A DNA stretch of 64,000 nucleotides from JADFXI01 sp963784135 (GCA_963784135.1 CAWAQG010000002.1:81013-145012), one strand, 5' to 3'; shown: positions 16,148 to 26,024, numbered from the stretch's first letter. Translations and numbers: made by a program. The notes: generated from the letters alone by a model not told the origin.

Positions 16148-17773
16148 ATGACAGGAAAGATACGGGGAATATCAGGACCAACAGTACAGGTTGATCTTAA
16201 GGGGCTGAAACTCTATGAAAGGGTTTATGTCGGCCATGCCATGCTTACGGGCGAGGTTGTGAGGCTTGAAGAAAACAGGGCCATCGTCCAGGTATATGAA
16301 GATACGCACGGTCTTGGAATCGGTGAACCGGTCAAAGGCGCAGGCATGCCCCTTACAGTCAGGCTGGGGGCAGGGATTATATCAGGCATGTTCGACGGCC
16401 TGCAGAGACCGCTGGAGAGATTAAAAGACGAGATGGGCCCCTTTATAAGAATAGGGACAGAGAAGGGCGCTCTCGACTATACCAGGAAGTGGCGTTTTTT
16501 CCCTTTGCGGCAAAAGGGCGATGAGATAGCTCCAGGCGAGAGCATTGGATTCATAGAAGAAGGGGCTTTCAAACATTTTATCACCGGGGGCAATAATTCA
16601 AATAAAAAACTCTCCAGGATCGTTGATGGAGACATCAGCCTTGACCAGCCGTTCGGGGAATTTGAAGATGGCGAGGAAATAATGGGATGTTTTGAGTGGC
16701 CGGTAAGGGCCCCAAGGCCTTACCGCAGGAAGTTCCCACCCGCTGAGGCCCTCGTGACAGGCCAGAGGAGTATAGATTTCCTTTTTCCCCTTGCAAGGGG
16801 AGGGACGGCGATTCTGCCCGGCGGATTCGGGACGGGAAAAACTATCCTGGAGCAATCTATCGCCAAGTTTGCCGATGTGGATATAGTTGTCTATGTCGGA
16901 TGCGGCGAGAGGGGAAATGAGATGGCGGAGATGATCGAGGAATTTCAGACACTGAAAGACCCATGGACCGGCAGGCAGTTGATGGAACGCACGATACTCG
17001 TTGTTAATACCTCCAATATGCCTGTCGCCGCAAGGGAGGCCTCTATCTATACAGCGGTCACCATGGCCGAATATTACAGGGACATGGGCTATCATGTGCT
17101 CTTCCTGGCTGACAGTATCTCGAGGTGGGCGGAGGCCCTGCGGGAGATATCCTCCTCACTTGAAGAGATGCCGGCTGAAGAGGGATATCCGACCTACCTC
17201 GCATCAAGACTGTCGGCATTTATCGAAAGGGCCGGGGTCGTTGAGACACTGAACGGCGCGATAGGCTCACTAAGCATGGTCCTTTCCGTTTCTCCTCCCG
17301 GCGGTGACTTTACAGAGCCTGTCACCCAGGCATGCCTCCGAACAGGCGGTGTGTTCCTGATGCTCGATACATCTCTGGCACACAGAAGACACTTCCCCGC
17401 CATAAACTGGTTTCAGAGTTACTCTCTTTACTCGAAAGATGCAGCAGGACATTATCTGGACAAGGTCTCGCCTGAATGGGAGAAGTTACATCACAGGTGC
17501 AAGGAAATTCTGCAAAAAGAAGAATCACTCAGGGAAATTGCCGAGATAATCGGGATTGAAGGGCTGCAGGACGCCGACAGGCTGCTCATGAGAACGGCGG
17601 AGATGGTCCGGTCAGATTTTCTTTCCCAGAACTCTTACACGGAAGATGCCTTTTCACCTCCTGAAAAGACTTGCGCAATCATTAAAGGAATACTCGATTT
17701 CCATGACCAGGCAGCCGGGAAGCTGAAAGACGGGGTTGCTCTTGAAAAAATATTGAGGACAGAGGAAGGGTGA
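16148..17773 (+). CDS. ntpA: V/A-type ATPase catalytic subunit A
   Basis: 541 aa catalytic subunit. The beta-barrel start is GKIRGISGPTVQVDL, the P-loop is GGFGTGKT at about residue 225, the following catalytic region includes GERGNEM, and the Walker B strand is HVLFLADSISRWAEALREIS. It is somewhat shorter than the usual 575-600 aa, mainly in the non-homologous insert and C-terminus. It hydrolyses or makes ATP at the A/B interface. Its TGA overlaps the GTG start of subunit B. Confidence 0.96.
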   Translation: MTGKIRGISGPTVQVDLKGLKLYERVYVGHAMLTGEVVRLEENRAIVQVYEDTHGLGIGEPVKGAGMPLTVRLGAGIISGMFDGLQRPLERLKDEMGPFIRIGTEKGALDYTRKWRFFPLRQKGDEIAPGESIGFIEEGAFKHFITGGNNSNKKLSRIVDGDISLDQPFGEFEDGEEIMGCFEWPVRAPRPYRRKFPPAEALVTGQRSIDFLFPLARGGTAILPGGFGTGKTILEQSIAKFADVDIVVYVGCGERGNEMAEMIEEFQTLKDPWTGRQLMERTILVVNTSNMPVAAREASIYTAVTMAEYYRDMGYHVLFLADSISRWAEALREISSSLEEMPAEEGYPTYLASRLSAFIERAGVVETLNGAIGSLSMVLSVSPPGGDFTEPVTQACLRTGGVFLMLDTSLAHRRHFPAINWFQSYSLYSKDAAGHYLDKVSPEWEKLHHRCKEILQKEESLREIAEIIGIEGLQDADRLLMRTAEMVRSDFLSQNSYTEDAFSPPEKTCAIIKGILDFHDQAAGKLKDGVALEKILRTEEG

Positions 17774-19107
17774 ATGCGATGAGACTTTCTGAACACAGGT
17801 ACCGCACCATATCATCATTGGCAGGCTCGCTCCTCTTTGTGCAGCGGGTGTTCAGCGCGAGGATCGGGGAGGTGGTAAGGGTACTTTCTCCCGACGGCAG
17901 GTTACTGGTTGGAGAAGTTCTCAGGATAGAAGGCGAGACCATCCTTGTGGAAGTATACGGAGAGACCACGGGCCTGGATATTGAGCATACAACGGTTGTA
18001 TTCACCGATTCTGTCAGAAAAGCTCCGCTGTCCCCGGAAATAATCGGGAGGGTTTTTAACGGCTCTTTTGAACCAATAGACGGCGCACCGATGTTTATTC
18101 CTGAAAAGCAGTCGCCCGTAACCGGGTCCCCCATTAATCCGTCGGCAAGGGCGCGGCCTGAGGAATTTATCGAGACAGGCTTTTCTGTGATCGACGGGCT
18201 GAATACCCTGGTGAAGGGACAGAAATTGCCGATATTCTCCTGTTCAGGTCTTCCATCAAAGGAAATGGTCGCAGGGATACTCACGAACGCGAGGCTCACT
18301 GAGAGCGAGAAAGGGTTCATCGTTGTCTTTGCCGCGCTCGGGCTGACCTTCCATGAGTATTCTTTCTATATGAAAGCGCTCGAAGAAATGAAGACAGGAT
18401 TCGTCGCCTTTGCGAACATGGCGGACAAGCCCGTTATGGAGAGGCTTCTTACGCCGAGGTTCGCCTTGACAGCGGCTGAGTACCTCGCTTTTGAGAAAGG
18501 CATGGATATACTGGTGATCATCACGGACATGACGAATTACTGCGATGCCCTGCGCGAAATATCCACATCACGGGAGGAATTGCCCGGCAGGAGAGGTTAC
18601 CCCGGATATATGTATTCAGACCTCGCCTCCCTGTTTGAACGGGCCGGAAGGATCAAGGGGATGAAAGGCTCGGTCACCATGCTTCCGGTAGTGACCATGC
18701 CGGAAGATGATATTACGCACCCCATTGCGGACCTTACCGGCTACATCACAGAGGGGCAGATCGTCCTGAGCAGAGAACTCCACCAGTTAAATATATTTCC
18801 TCCCGTTGATGTGCTTCCGAGCCTCTCCCGCCTCATGCAGAAAGGTATTGGGGCCGGACGCACAAGGGAGGACCACCGGGAGATAGCGGACCACCTGTAC
18901 AAATACTATGCAAGAGGAAGGGACCTAAGGAGGCTTGAGGCAATAGTGGGCCGCGATGCGATGACAAAAGGCGACATCCTCATGCTCGACTTTGCCGATA
19001 CATTTGAAAGTGAATTTATTAATCAGGTCGCATTCAGAAGGTCAATCGATGAAACCCTCAATACAGGTCTTGATCTAATGAAGCGGTACTCACTTGGGCC
19101 GCTATGA
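17770..19107 (+). CDS. ntpB: V/A-type ATPase subunit B (non-catalytic)
   Basis: 445 aa. It has the fold of A but no P-loop: the corresponding stretch reads LPIFSCSGLPSKEMVAG. Typical B-subunit blocks are DILVIITDMTNYCDALREIS and RRGYPGYMYSDLASLFERAG. Start GTG at 17770 or ATG at 17779; both are in frame and close to the upstream stop. Its TGA overlaps the ATG of subunit D. Confidence 0.95.
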   Translation: MNAMRLSEHRYRTISSLAGSLLFVQRVFSARIGEVVRVLSPDGRLLVGEVLRIEGETILVEVYGETTGLDIEHTTVVFTDSVRKAPLSPEIIGRVFNGSFEPIDGAPMFIPEKQSPVTGSPINPSARARPEEFIETGFSVIDGLNTLVKGQKLPIFSCSGLPSKEMVAGILTNARLTESEKGFIVVFAALGLTFHEYSFYMKALEEMKTGFVAFANMADKPVMERLLTPRFALTAAEYLAFEKGMDILVIITDMTNYCDALREISTSREELPGRRGYPGYMYSDLASLFERAGRIKGMKGSVTMLPVVTMPEDDITHPIADLTGYITEGQIVLSRELHQLNIFPPVDVLPSLSRLMQKGIGAGRTREDHREIADHLYKYYARGRDLRRLEAIVGRDAMTKGDILMLDFADTFESEFINQVAFRRSIDETLNTGLDLMKRYSLGPL

Positions 19108-19733
19108 TACACCCGACACGGACAAACCTCCTCCTGTTGAAAGAGAAGGCGCGTTCCGTCTCTAACAGTATCGGTATCCTTAAAGCGAGAAAACAGGCCT
19201 TGATAAGGGAGTTTCTCGAGACCGCGCGGCCTTTTCTCCGGTCGAGGGAAGATATCAGGAACACGTATGGGAAAGCACTCCAGGAACTGGCGCTCAGTCT
19301 CGGACATGAAGGGAAGGACACTATAGAGTCGATCACGGTGACCGCAGCGAGGGATTTCGGAATCGATATAATCGAAAAGAGCATTTGGGGGCTTAAATAC
19401 AAGGACATCGTTACACATGAAAGTCCTGTCAGGGGGCCTGATGAAAGAGGATATAATTATTTCCATACAACTCCACACCTGGAAGAATGTGCCTGCCGCT
19501 TCGAAAAACTTCTCGAGTCAATGATCAAAAATGCAGAGTTCGAGAACAAACTGAAGAGAATCGGCGCCGAGATACTGCGGACAACGAGAAAGATCAGGGT
19601 ACTGGAGGAACTGGTCTTCCCGGATATTACCCGCCAGGTTAAAACTATCACCCAATTTATCGCCGAGCGGGAAAGGGAATCGCATTTCCGCCTCAAGAGA
19701 TTTAAAGAATCGGCGGATACAGTTCAAAAATGA
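19104..19733 (+). CDS. ntpD: V/A-type ATPase subunit D (central rotor shaft)
   Basis: 209 aa; N- and C-terminal helices forming the coiled-coil shaft (HPTRTNLLLLKEKARSVSNS and RTTRKIRVLEELVFPDITRQ). The ATG overlaps the TGA of subunit B. It is the last gene of the operon, facing the convergent NtrC-type regulator. The complete order is H-I-K-E-C-F-A-B-D. Confidence 0.94.
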   Translation: MIHPTRTNLLLLKEKARSVSNSIGILKARKQALIREFLETARPFLRSREDIRNTYGKALQELALSLGHEGKDTIESITVTAARDFGIDIIEKSIWGLKYKDIVTHESPVRGPDERGYNYFHTTPHLEECACRFEKLLESMIKNAEFENKLKRIGAEILRTTRKIRVLEELVFPDITRQVKTITQFIAERERESHFRLKRFKESADTVQK

Positions 19734-19738
19734 AGTTT

Positions 19739-21172
19739 CTATGCTTTATTTTTTCGCAGCCGTTTATAGAGCGCCTGGCGGGTAATGCCGAGAAGTGATG
19801 CTGCGATGGTCTGGTTGCCCTTTGAGAGCTTTAGCGCTTCTTCAATCAGATGATCTTCGCTTTCTTTTAAAGTCGGGAAGCGGCAAGAGGAATCCGGCAG
19901 CTCATCCGGTTTCTTTTCTGAAGACGAAATCCCGGACTTTGAAATATCAGACCGGTTGTCCGGTTTATTCCCTATCGCTTTTTTAAAGCTCTGCATCGAC
20001 AGCACGCCTGTTTTATGCTGCGCCACGGCATCATATACCAGCGACTTCAGCTCGCGGACATTGCCGGGGAAGTGGTAGGTCGGAAGAAGGTTGAACAGTT
20101 CAGGGGCCGGCGTGGGCTTTTTCTTGTTCATTGATTCGGCGGCCTCCTCAAGGAACTTGTCTACCAGCAGCGGTATGTCTTCGGGCCTTTCGCGCAGCGG
20201 CGGAATCTCCACAAAGTGCGCACACAGCCGATAATACAAATCCTTGCGGAACCTTCCGGCGTCCATCATTTCATGAAGGTTTCTGTTGGTGGCCGCAATA
20301 ATACGGGCGTCGCTGCGTTTGTCGATGTCCGAGCCGAGTTGATAATACACCCCCTCCTCCAACAGCCGCAGGATTTTCACCTGCGAGGCTTCACTCATGT
20401 CCCCGATTTCGTCAAGGAAAAGGGTCCCCATGGCAGCCTGTGCAATAAAACCGTCACGCCGGCTGTCGGCGCCGGTATATGCCCCCTTTTCATGACCGAA
20501 CAAAGTATCTGAAAACAAAATATCATCCAATCCTGCCACATTGACAGCGACAAATTTCCCCTTTTTCCCGCTCAAATCATGGATGGCCCCGGCAATCAAT
20601 TCCTTGCCGACCCCCGTTTCTCCAGTGATTAAAACAGGCTGCTGCGAGCGCGCAACGGCCTCGGCATATTGACAAACTGCAAAGAGTTTCTGGCTCCGGG
20701 TAGTGATTAATGAAAAAGCGTCCTTATTAGTCAGTACGCCGCTGAGAAGATACCTTTTGAGCGCATGCACCTCGTCGCGCAATTCGTTTATTTCGAGCGC
20801 TTTTTTAACAAGCGAGACAAAGCGGTTTTTTTCGACGGGTTTTACAATATAATCAAATGCCCCTTTTTTCATGCACTCAATAGCGGTATCCACATCGTTC
20901 GTTGCGGTCATAATAATGACCGGGATATGAGGGAAATCCTCTTTTATTCGGGCCAGCACCTGCAAGCCGGAGATACGCGGCATGACAAGGTCAAGAACAA
21001 CAGCAGCCACTCTTTGTCCATTCAGAAATGGCAGGAGTTCCTCGCCGTTATCGAAGGTTTGGACATTATGGATCCCGGAGCTCCGCAGCACCAGGCTGAA
21101 ACTCTCAAGAATATCCGTCTCATCATCAACAATTACTACCAGCGGCAAATTGAAATTGGACATGCGCCTCAC
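19739..21172 (-). CDS. Sigma-54-dependent response regulator (NtrC/AtoC family)
   Basis: About 477 aa. The receiver domain has VVIVDDETDI and the Asp in AAVVLDLVMPRISG. The AAA+ domain has Walker A GETGVGKE, the sigma-54 contact loop GAYTGA (a Tyr variant of GAFTGA), Walker B GTLFLDEIGD and LRERPEDIP. A Fis-type helix-turn-helix ends the protein (GNQTIAASLLGITRQALYKR). The GTG at 21170-21172 is preferred because AAGGAG stands 8 nt upstream, 1 nt past the stop of the partner kinase. It should activate sigma-54 promoters when phosphorylated. Confidence 0.94.
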   Translation of the reverse strand: MRRMSNFNLPLVVIVDDETDILESFSLVLRSSGIHNVQTFDNGEELLPFLNGQRVAAVVLDLVMPRISGLQVLARIKEDFPHIPVIIMTATNDVDTAIECMKKGAFDYIVKPVEKNRFVSLVKKALEINELRDEVHALKRYLLSGVLTNKDAFSLITTRSQKLFAVCQYAEAVARSQQPVLITGETGVGKELIAGAIHDLSGKKGKFVAVNVAGLDDILFSDTLFGHEKGAYTGADSRRDGFIAQAAMGTLFLDEIGDMSEASQVKILRLLEEGVYYQLGSDIDKRSDARIIAATNRNLHEMMDAGRFRKDLYYRLCAHFVEIPPLRERPEDIPLLVDKFLEEAAESMNKKKPTPAPELFNLLPTYHFPGNVRELKSLVYDAVAQHKTGVLSMQSFKKAIGNKPDNRSDISKSGISSSEKKPDELPDSSCRFPTLKESEDHLIEEALKLSKGNQTIAASLLGITRQALYKRLRKNKA

Positions 21173-21173
21173 T

Positions 21174-23477
21174 TTATATGCTCCTTCCATTATCAGTTAA
21201 ATACGCCGCGCAAGGCAATTTGACAATAGCAGTCGTCCCTTTGCCCGGCTCTGATTCAAACTCAAGAGAGCCGTTATGGTCTTTTATTATAGAACAGGAG
21301 ATACTGAGCCCGAGTCCAATTCCGCCGTTGTCATGCTTTGTTGTAAAGAAAGGGTCGAAAACCCTGTTAAGAGTCTCTCCGGACATCCCCACCCCTTCGT
21401 CTCTCACCCCGATGATTACCTGCCCGTTGCCGTCATCATGACGGGTGAAAATCCTGACCTGACCGGATCTGTCAGGCAGGGCCTGAAGCGCATTCATCAC
21501 AATATTGATTATCAACTCCTCCAATGCATGGCTATGGCCCAGAACCGGAGGCAGGTCTTCGCTTAAATCAACCGTAAAATTATCGGTAAACTTCTTTACC
21601 TGGTGACCGATAATCAAAAGCGAATAGTTTATGGTACGGTTAATATCGATTTCTTTATAAGGCGCTCCTTCTTTAGGGGATGCATAACCCTTCAGGCTGT
21701 CAACAATATTACTGATGCGCTTGGAGCCTTCGGTTATACGGGCAATCATCCTGGATACGTTAATGTTCATTTCAGAAAACGGAAGGCCGCCCATTATAAA
21801 ATCACCGTTCTCCTCATAATGTTTATGCAGGATTTTAGCTGCATCATACCATACATCCTGAAGCAGTTGCGCGTTGGAGAGGATAAAATTATTCGGATTG
21901 TTGATCTCATGGGCCATCCCTGCAGACAGCCCTCCCAGTTGGGCCAGGTGATATGTTCTCCTCGCTGTCTCCTCAAGCCTGATCTTTTCGGTCATGTCCC
22001 TGCCGACGATCAATACATTCTTTATGGCCCCGCCATCGTCTGCTATTAAAGGAAAGGCCCTGACATCAACTATGCTGCCGTCGGGGGCAGTTATCCGGGA
22101 GTCCGCCACGGTTGCCGAGTCCAGGCTCCTCTGTGCATAACAGTCTTCACATTGGGAGGACCGGTTTCGCCACCCTTCGTAGCAATAATGTCCAACGAGC
22201 TCATCAGCGGTTTTTCCCGATATGCGTTCAGCGGCTTTATTTGCCCAGGTTATTTTTAAATCAGGAGACAACAGAAGCATGATGTCGGATGTAGCATCCA
22301 AAAGGGCCTGGAATTCCTGATAGAGCGAACGGTACCTTGTGCCGCTGTCCCGCAGCATACCCTCTGTATACTTCATATCTTCCATTATATCGAGCAATGT
22401 CTTACGAGACATTTCTACGTCCAAGACCTTTTCAGCCAGTTCTTTTTCGACTTTAATGCGCCCGGAGATTTCATCATTTAATATCCCTATGGTTTCCTGC
22501 AGTCTCCGGGTGCGGTCATTGACTATTTCTTCAAGGCCGATACGGTATTGTTGAAGCTGCTCTTCTGCCTGCCTGCGCTCTGCGATTTCGGCTTTAAGCG
22601 TTTCAAGAGCAGCGTTAAGTTTTTCGGTCCTCAAGGCTATCAGCAGTTCAAGATTTCTTGTGTAATCCGACAGTTCGAAATTTGCGCTATTCAGCTTTTC
22701 CACCATCGCATTGAAGTGTTCTGCCAAAGCTCCTATCTCATCTTTTGACTGTATAGGCACAATGGCGGAAAGGTCTCCGCCTGCTATCCTTTTTGCGGCA
22801 TCTGTAATGGTCAATAAGGGCACAGAAACCTTTCTGGTCAGACCGATGCTTAACAGTACGGTAGCAGCTATGACAGTTAAAGTCAGTATCAAGCCCGTAT
22901 TTGCAAGTGTGTTTTCAAATTTCGTCAGCACATTATCCAACAGCTTTTCCCTCTGTCTTGATACAGCCGGCAGCAGTTCGCCCGAGAAAACAACCTCTCC
23001 ATATCCTGCAAGAGCATGGCGCATTTGAATAGGAAACAAGAGCTTGCTGCCGTTTTCCGTCTTTGTAAAATACAGAGGCGATGATTTCAGCCTTGAGGTG
23101 TCCAGTCGTTCACCGTAGGCGCTATTCTCTTTGGTCCCATCTGTCAACACCTTGCCGCCGGCATCTGCTATCCGTACTGATACTACGGGCATTTCCAATT
23201 TCAGCAGTTTAATAAACTTGTTAATTTCCGGCAGCTCCCGCTGATGGAGATGGACAAAGAGGTTAAGGTCAAGGAATTTTGCAATTTTGTCCGATACAAG
23301 CTCATTTCTTTCATTATTTATATCTCTTTCGCTTTCGGACAGGTCTTTCTTAAGGGTAGTCATTCCGTTTGTAAGAGTAATGTTTACGGATATCATCGTT
23401 ACTGCAATAATGCAGAGCCCTGCTACACTGAGGATGAAAGGATATTTCCTGCTTATGCTCCAGTTATTGGACATCAA
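21174..23477 (-). CDS. Membrane sensor histidine kinase (HAMP-coiled coil-PAS-HisKA)
   Basis: 767 aa. TM1 (YPFILSVAGLCIIAVTMISV) is followed by a periplasmic sensor of about 160 residues and TM2 near 200. HAMP, a long coiled coil (about 265-375) and a Cys-rich PAS domain (GYEGWRNRSS.. with SQCEDCYAQ) come next. HisKA has the His box GGLSAGMAHEINNPNNFI, and HATPase_c has GVRDEGVGM and GGIGLGLSIS. It sits directly before the NtrC-type regulator in one transcript. The PAS carries paired Cys that could bind a metal or respond to redox. A TTG (23477) or the next ATG (23474) starts it. Confidence 0.94.
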   Translation of the reverse strand: MMSNNWSISRKYPFILSVAGLCIIAVTMISVNITLTNGMTTLKKDLSESERDINNERNELVSDKIAKFLDLNLFVHLHQRELPEINKFIKLLKLEMPVVSVRIADAGGKVLTDGTKENSAYGERLDTSRLKSSPLYFTKTENGSKLLFPIQMRHALAGYGEVVFSGELLPAVSRQREKLLDNVLTKFENTLANTGLILTLTVIAATVLLSIGLTRKVSVPLLTITDAAKRIAGGDLSAIVPIQSKDEIGALAEHFNAMVEKLNSANFELSDYTRNLELLIALRTEKLNAALETLKAEIAERRQAEEQLQQYRIGLEEIVNDRTRRLQETIGILNDEISGRIKVEKELAEKVLDVEMSRKTLLDIMEDMKYTEGMLRDSGTRYRSLYQEFQALLDATSDIMLLLSPDLKITWANKAAERISGKTADELVGHYCYEGWRNRSSQCEDCYAQRSLDSATVADSRITAPDGSIVDVRAFPLIADDGGAIKNVLIVGRDMTEKIRLEETARRTYHLAQLGGLSAGMAHEINNPNNFILSNAQLLQDVWYDAAKILHKHYEENGDFIMGGLPFSEMNINVSRMIARITEGSKRISNIVDSLKGYASPKEGAPYKEIDINRTINYSLLIIGHQVKKFTDNFTVDLSEDLPPVLGHSHALEELIINIVMNALQALPDRSGQVRIFTRHDDGNGQVIIGVRDEGVGMSGETLNRVFDPFFTTKHDNGGIGLGLSISCSIIKDHNGSLEFESEPGKGTTAIVKLPCAAYLTDNGRSI

Positions 23478-23659
23478 TCAATGGACCTCAACTGAATTAA
23501 GTTCCGGCATGGCGCCACATTTTTAATTTTAACTCAACGGCTTCCGGAAAGCAATTTACGAAGTTATCTTTCGTCCTGCCCGACAGGACTGCCATATTCT
23601 CAGGGAGTTCGTTGAAATGTTCGGAAAGATCAAATAAACCGGGACTTTTTTCCTGATGC

Positions 23660-24400
23660 CTATTTGTGGGCAGGTCTTAATTTCCTGAAATAAAGCCGCA
23701 CTTCTTCCATTTTGCCGCAGGCATACTCACCTTCCGGACAAGCCCCCTTAATGCACGAAGGGCCGGCATCTTTGAATATCGTTGGCGACACACGTTTTAC
23801 CAGTTTGAGCATTTCTATCGCCATGGCCCTGATCTCCCACTGGGCGCGGTTGCAGCATCTCTGCCTGAAAAAATGCAGCAACTCACGTGCGTTCATGGTC
23901 ACCATTATTTTTGTCTCGCAGGCATTAGGCATTACAAAACGGGCATCCTGGTTCGCAGCTTCTCCCGTGATCCCCTTTTCGTTGAGTCTTCTTACTAAAT
24001 AATTGTAAGCTTCCTGGGCATTTGCCATAAAGTTATTAAAGTATCTTTCCAATTCCTTATCACCCTTGATCGTCTGTGGTATCACATAGTCAAAACCGGA
24101 CTCTTCACTAACATACCTTTGCGATTGCTGGGAATAACTCGCCAGCCTGTGTCTTACCAACTGGTGTGAACATGCGCGGGATATCCCTTCGATCGCAAAG
24201 GTAAAAGAGGAGTGCTCTATGGGGCTTTCGTGATGCATTTTCATCAGGCGCTCAACAAAAATACTTTGGTCTTTGGCTTTTATCTTTTGCTTTAAACCTT
24301 CTATATCCGAAGGACTGTAGCAAAGCTTGGCTGCCATTGCGATAACTTCTTCAGGATCAGGGGTATGCCGCAGCAAAATCACCTTTAATTCAGATTCCAT
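23660..24400 (-). CDS. thyX: Flavin-dependent thymidylate synthase ThyX
   Basis: About 246 aa. Makes dTMP from dUMP using FAD, NADPH and methylene-tetrahydrofolate. The diagnostic motif RHRLASYSQQSQRY (RHRX7S type) is present, with HHESPIEHSSF and the RQRCCNRAQWEIR stretch. Typical of anaerobes and thermophiles lacking ThyA. Start taken at the ATG 24400, three residues inside a TTG alternative. A TATATT hexamer lies 7 nt before this ATG. Confidence 0.97.
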   Translation of the reverse strand: MESELKVILLRHTPDPEEVIAMAAKLCYSPSDIEGLKQKIKAKDQSIFVERLMKMHHESPIEHSSFTFAIEGISRACSHQLVRHRLASYSQQSQRYVSEESGFDYVIPQTIKGDKELERYFNNFMANAQEAYNYLVRRLNEKGITGEAANQDARFVMPNACETKIMVTMNARELLHFFRQRCCNRAQWEIRAMAIEMLKLVKRVSPTIFKDAGPSCIKGACPEGEYACGKMEEVRLYFRKLRPAHK

Positions 24401-24469
24401 AAACAAAAATATAACATATCAATACGCGAATTTGGAATCTGAAGACAGCGCTGCCCCTGCAAAAAAAAG

Positions 24470-25585
24470 CTACCTGCCCATTATCTGCAGGTATTTTGCA
24501 ATGCCGTTCCGCGTTATCAGGCCTGTTATGCTGCCATCCTTAACGACCGCCAGCCTCCCCCTGTCCTCACTTACCATAAGCTCGAGCGCCTTAATGGCGT
24601 AGCTGTTCTGATCGATCTCCCAACTCTTGTCATATGGGACAACAACATCAGCCGCCTTTTTATCTTTCCAAAGCGTCCTCGGTATGTCACGTATCTCTTT
24701 CAACGAGATGAACCCGAGGAACCGCTCCAGTTCAACCACCGGGAACCCCCCATATCCGTATCGCAGGAAATAGTCATTGACGGCATCATCGAGCGATAAA
24801 TCGGCGGCTATTGTAATAATATCCCGCGCCATAATATCTTTCACCTTGACGCCGCTCAAGGCCTCCTGGATACCTGCCTGCTGATAGCTGGACTGGGCCG
24901 CGCTGTAAAGAAACCACCCTATGAGCATGAGCCACAAGCCGCCGGACATTCCTGCGAATATTGAAAAAAAACCGAAAAAAATAATAAGCAGCGCAATTTT
25001 TTGTCCATAGGAGGCGGCCTTGCGCGTAGCGTAAAAAAAATCTTTGGTTTTGTTCCAAAGAAAAGCCCTCACCACCCGCCCACCGTCCATCGGGAAACCT
25101 GGTATCAAATTAAACACGCCAAGCATGAAGTTCAACTGGGTCAGATAGATAAATAGCGCCCTCATCACCCCGCTGCCTGCCATGCGGCAAGCCCCCCAAA
25201 AAACAAGCGCGAGGAAAAAACTCGACAGCGGCCCCGCAATCGCTATAGCGAACTCTGCCCTGGGGTCCGGAGGCTCACCCTTCATTTGAGATATCCCGCC
25301 AAAGATGAACAACGTAATACTGGATATCGGCAATTTGTATTTAATGGCAAAAAAAGAATGAGACAACTCATGAAATGCGACAGAGACAAAAAGCAGAAGT
25401 GCAGCTATTGCGCCGCTGACCCAATAAGACCCTGCCGCCAAATCAGGCGCCGCTTTCGGGAAATAAAAAGTTGAGAGAGACCAGGTAATGACGCCGAAGA
25501 CGATAAGCCAGGAAAAATGCACCCTTATCGGTATGCCCATAATTGTTGCTATCTTGAGCGAGCCGGACTGTAAAGGAGCACCCAT
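24470..25585 (-). CDS. Site-2 protease (peptidase M50) with C-terminal CBS pair
   Basis: 371 aa intramembrane metalloprotease. The zinc motif is AFHELSHSFFA in the second helix and the third ligand motif is NLIPGFPMDGGR. There are about six membrane helices, then two CBS domains from about residue 245 (VKDIMARDIITIAADLSLDD and AIKALELMVSEDRGRLAVV) that usually bind adenine nucleotides. This is the SpoIVFB-like/CBS class, cleaving membrane-bound substrates. AGGAG lies 8 nt before the ATG. The Sec-containing DUF1573 gene lies 52 nt upstream on the same strand. Confidence 0.94.
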   Translation of the reverse strand: MGAPLQSGSLKIATIMGIPIRVHFSWLIVFGVITWSLSTFYFPKAAPDLAAGSYWVSGAIAALLLFVSVAFHELSHSFFAIKYKLPISSITLFIFGGISQMKGEPPDPRAEFAIAIAGPLSSFFLALVFWGACRMAGSGVMRALFIYLTQLNFMLGVFNLIPGFPMDGGRVVRAFLWNKTKDFFYATRKAASYGQKIALLIIFFGFFSIFAGMSGGLWLMLIGWFLYSAAQSSYQQAGIQEALSGVKVKDIMARDIITIAADLSLDDAVNDYFLRYGYGGFPVVELERFLGFISLKEIRDIPRTLWKDKKAADVVVPYDKSWEIDQNSYAIKALELMVSEDRGRLAVVKDGSITGLITRNGIAKYLQIMGR

Positions 25586-25637
25586 TATTGCATCTCCTAA
25601 ATGTGGTCAGGCATACGACATGCCCCGCTTTAAGATG

Positions 25638-26018
25638 TCAGGGCAGAATACTTTTCAATATGTTCGCCTGCAAGGTCAGGATGATTTTCGGTCTTTCAGG
25701 GTCGTTGCTCAAAACCTCAACCGTTTCAACAGTAAGGCCCATCCGGTTAAAAGTAGCAACTCTTGCTGTAATAGCGCCCTTACCCCCCGGGCTGAGATGG
25801 CTCGAACTAGCCACCACGGCGGTGCAGCCTCAGGATGTATTGACGTTCTCTATAATCAGGTCATTGGTCCCTGCATTGCTGAACTCGAAAGTATACTCCA
25901 ATTGGTCCCCTTGCCTTACACTTCCGAAGTCATGCTTCTCAGAATCAAAATGAATAGCCGGTCCAGCCCAGGCAAGGGCCGGGAAGAAGGCGAACAGTAC
26001 AAAAAGGATTTTTTTCAT
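25638..26018 (-). CDS. DUF1573 protein with in-frame UGA: probable selenoprotein
   Basis: 126 aa if the TGA at 25830-25832 is read as selenocysteine (residue 63). A signal peptide (MKKILFVLFAFFPALAWA) leads into a typical DUF1573 immunoglobulin-like domain: HDFGSVRQGDQLEYTF, FSNAGTNDLIIENVNTS, then U-GCTAVVASS, HLSPGGKGAITARV and VEVLSNDPERPKIILTL. The family motif is SCGCT; here the first Cys codon is TGA. Homology continues without a frame change for 63 codons to a normal stop, unlike a decayed gene. A 7-bp hairpin (25796-25815) with a G-containing loop starting 22 nt after the UGA fits the bacterial SECIS model. selB and selD are in the same window. It is probably periplasmic; function of the family is unknown. 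Confidence 0.82.
25796..25815 (-). promoter_or_regulatory. Candidate bacterial SECIS element of the DUF1573 gene
   Basis: Minus-strand hairpin GGTGGCT-AGTTCG-AGCCATC: seven pairs, one a G-U, six-base loop with G in the second position. There are 21 nt between the UGA and the loop, inside the range reported for bacterial SECIS elements (about 16-37 nt). Confidence 0.65.
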
Positions 26019-26024
26019 GTGATA

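Noticed and set aside
25830..26018. DUF1573 gene as a pseudogene with a premature stop
   Set aside because: The frame is intact for 63 codons after the TGA with conserved family residues, the stop hits exactly the conserved Cys, and a SECIS-like hairpin plus selB and selD are present. Pseudogene status is not fully excluded without reads or homologues.
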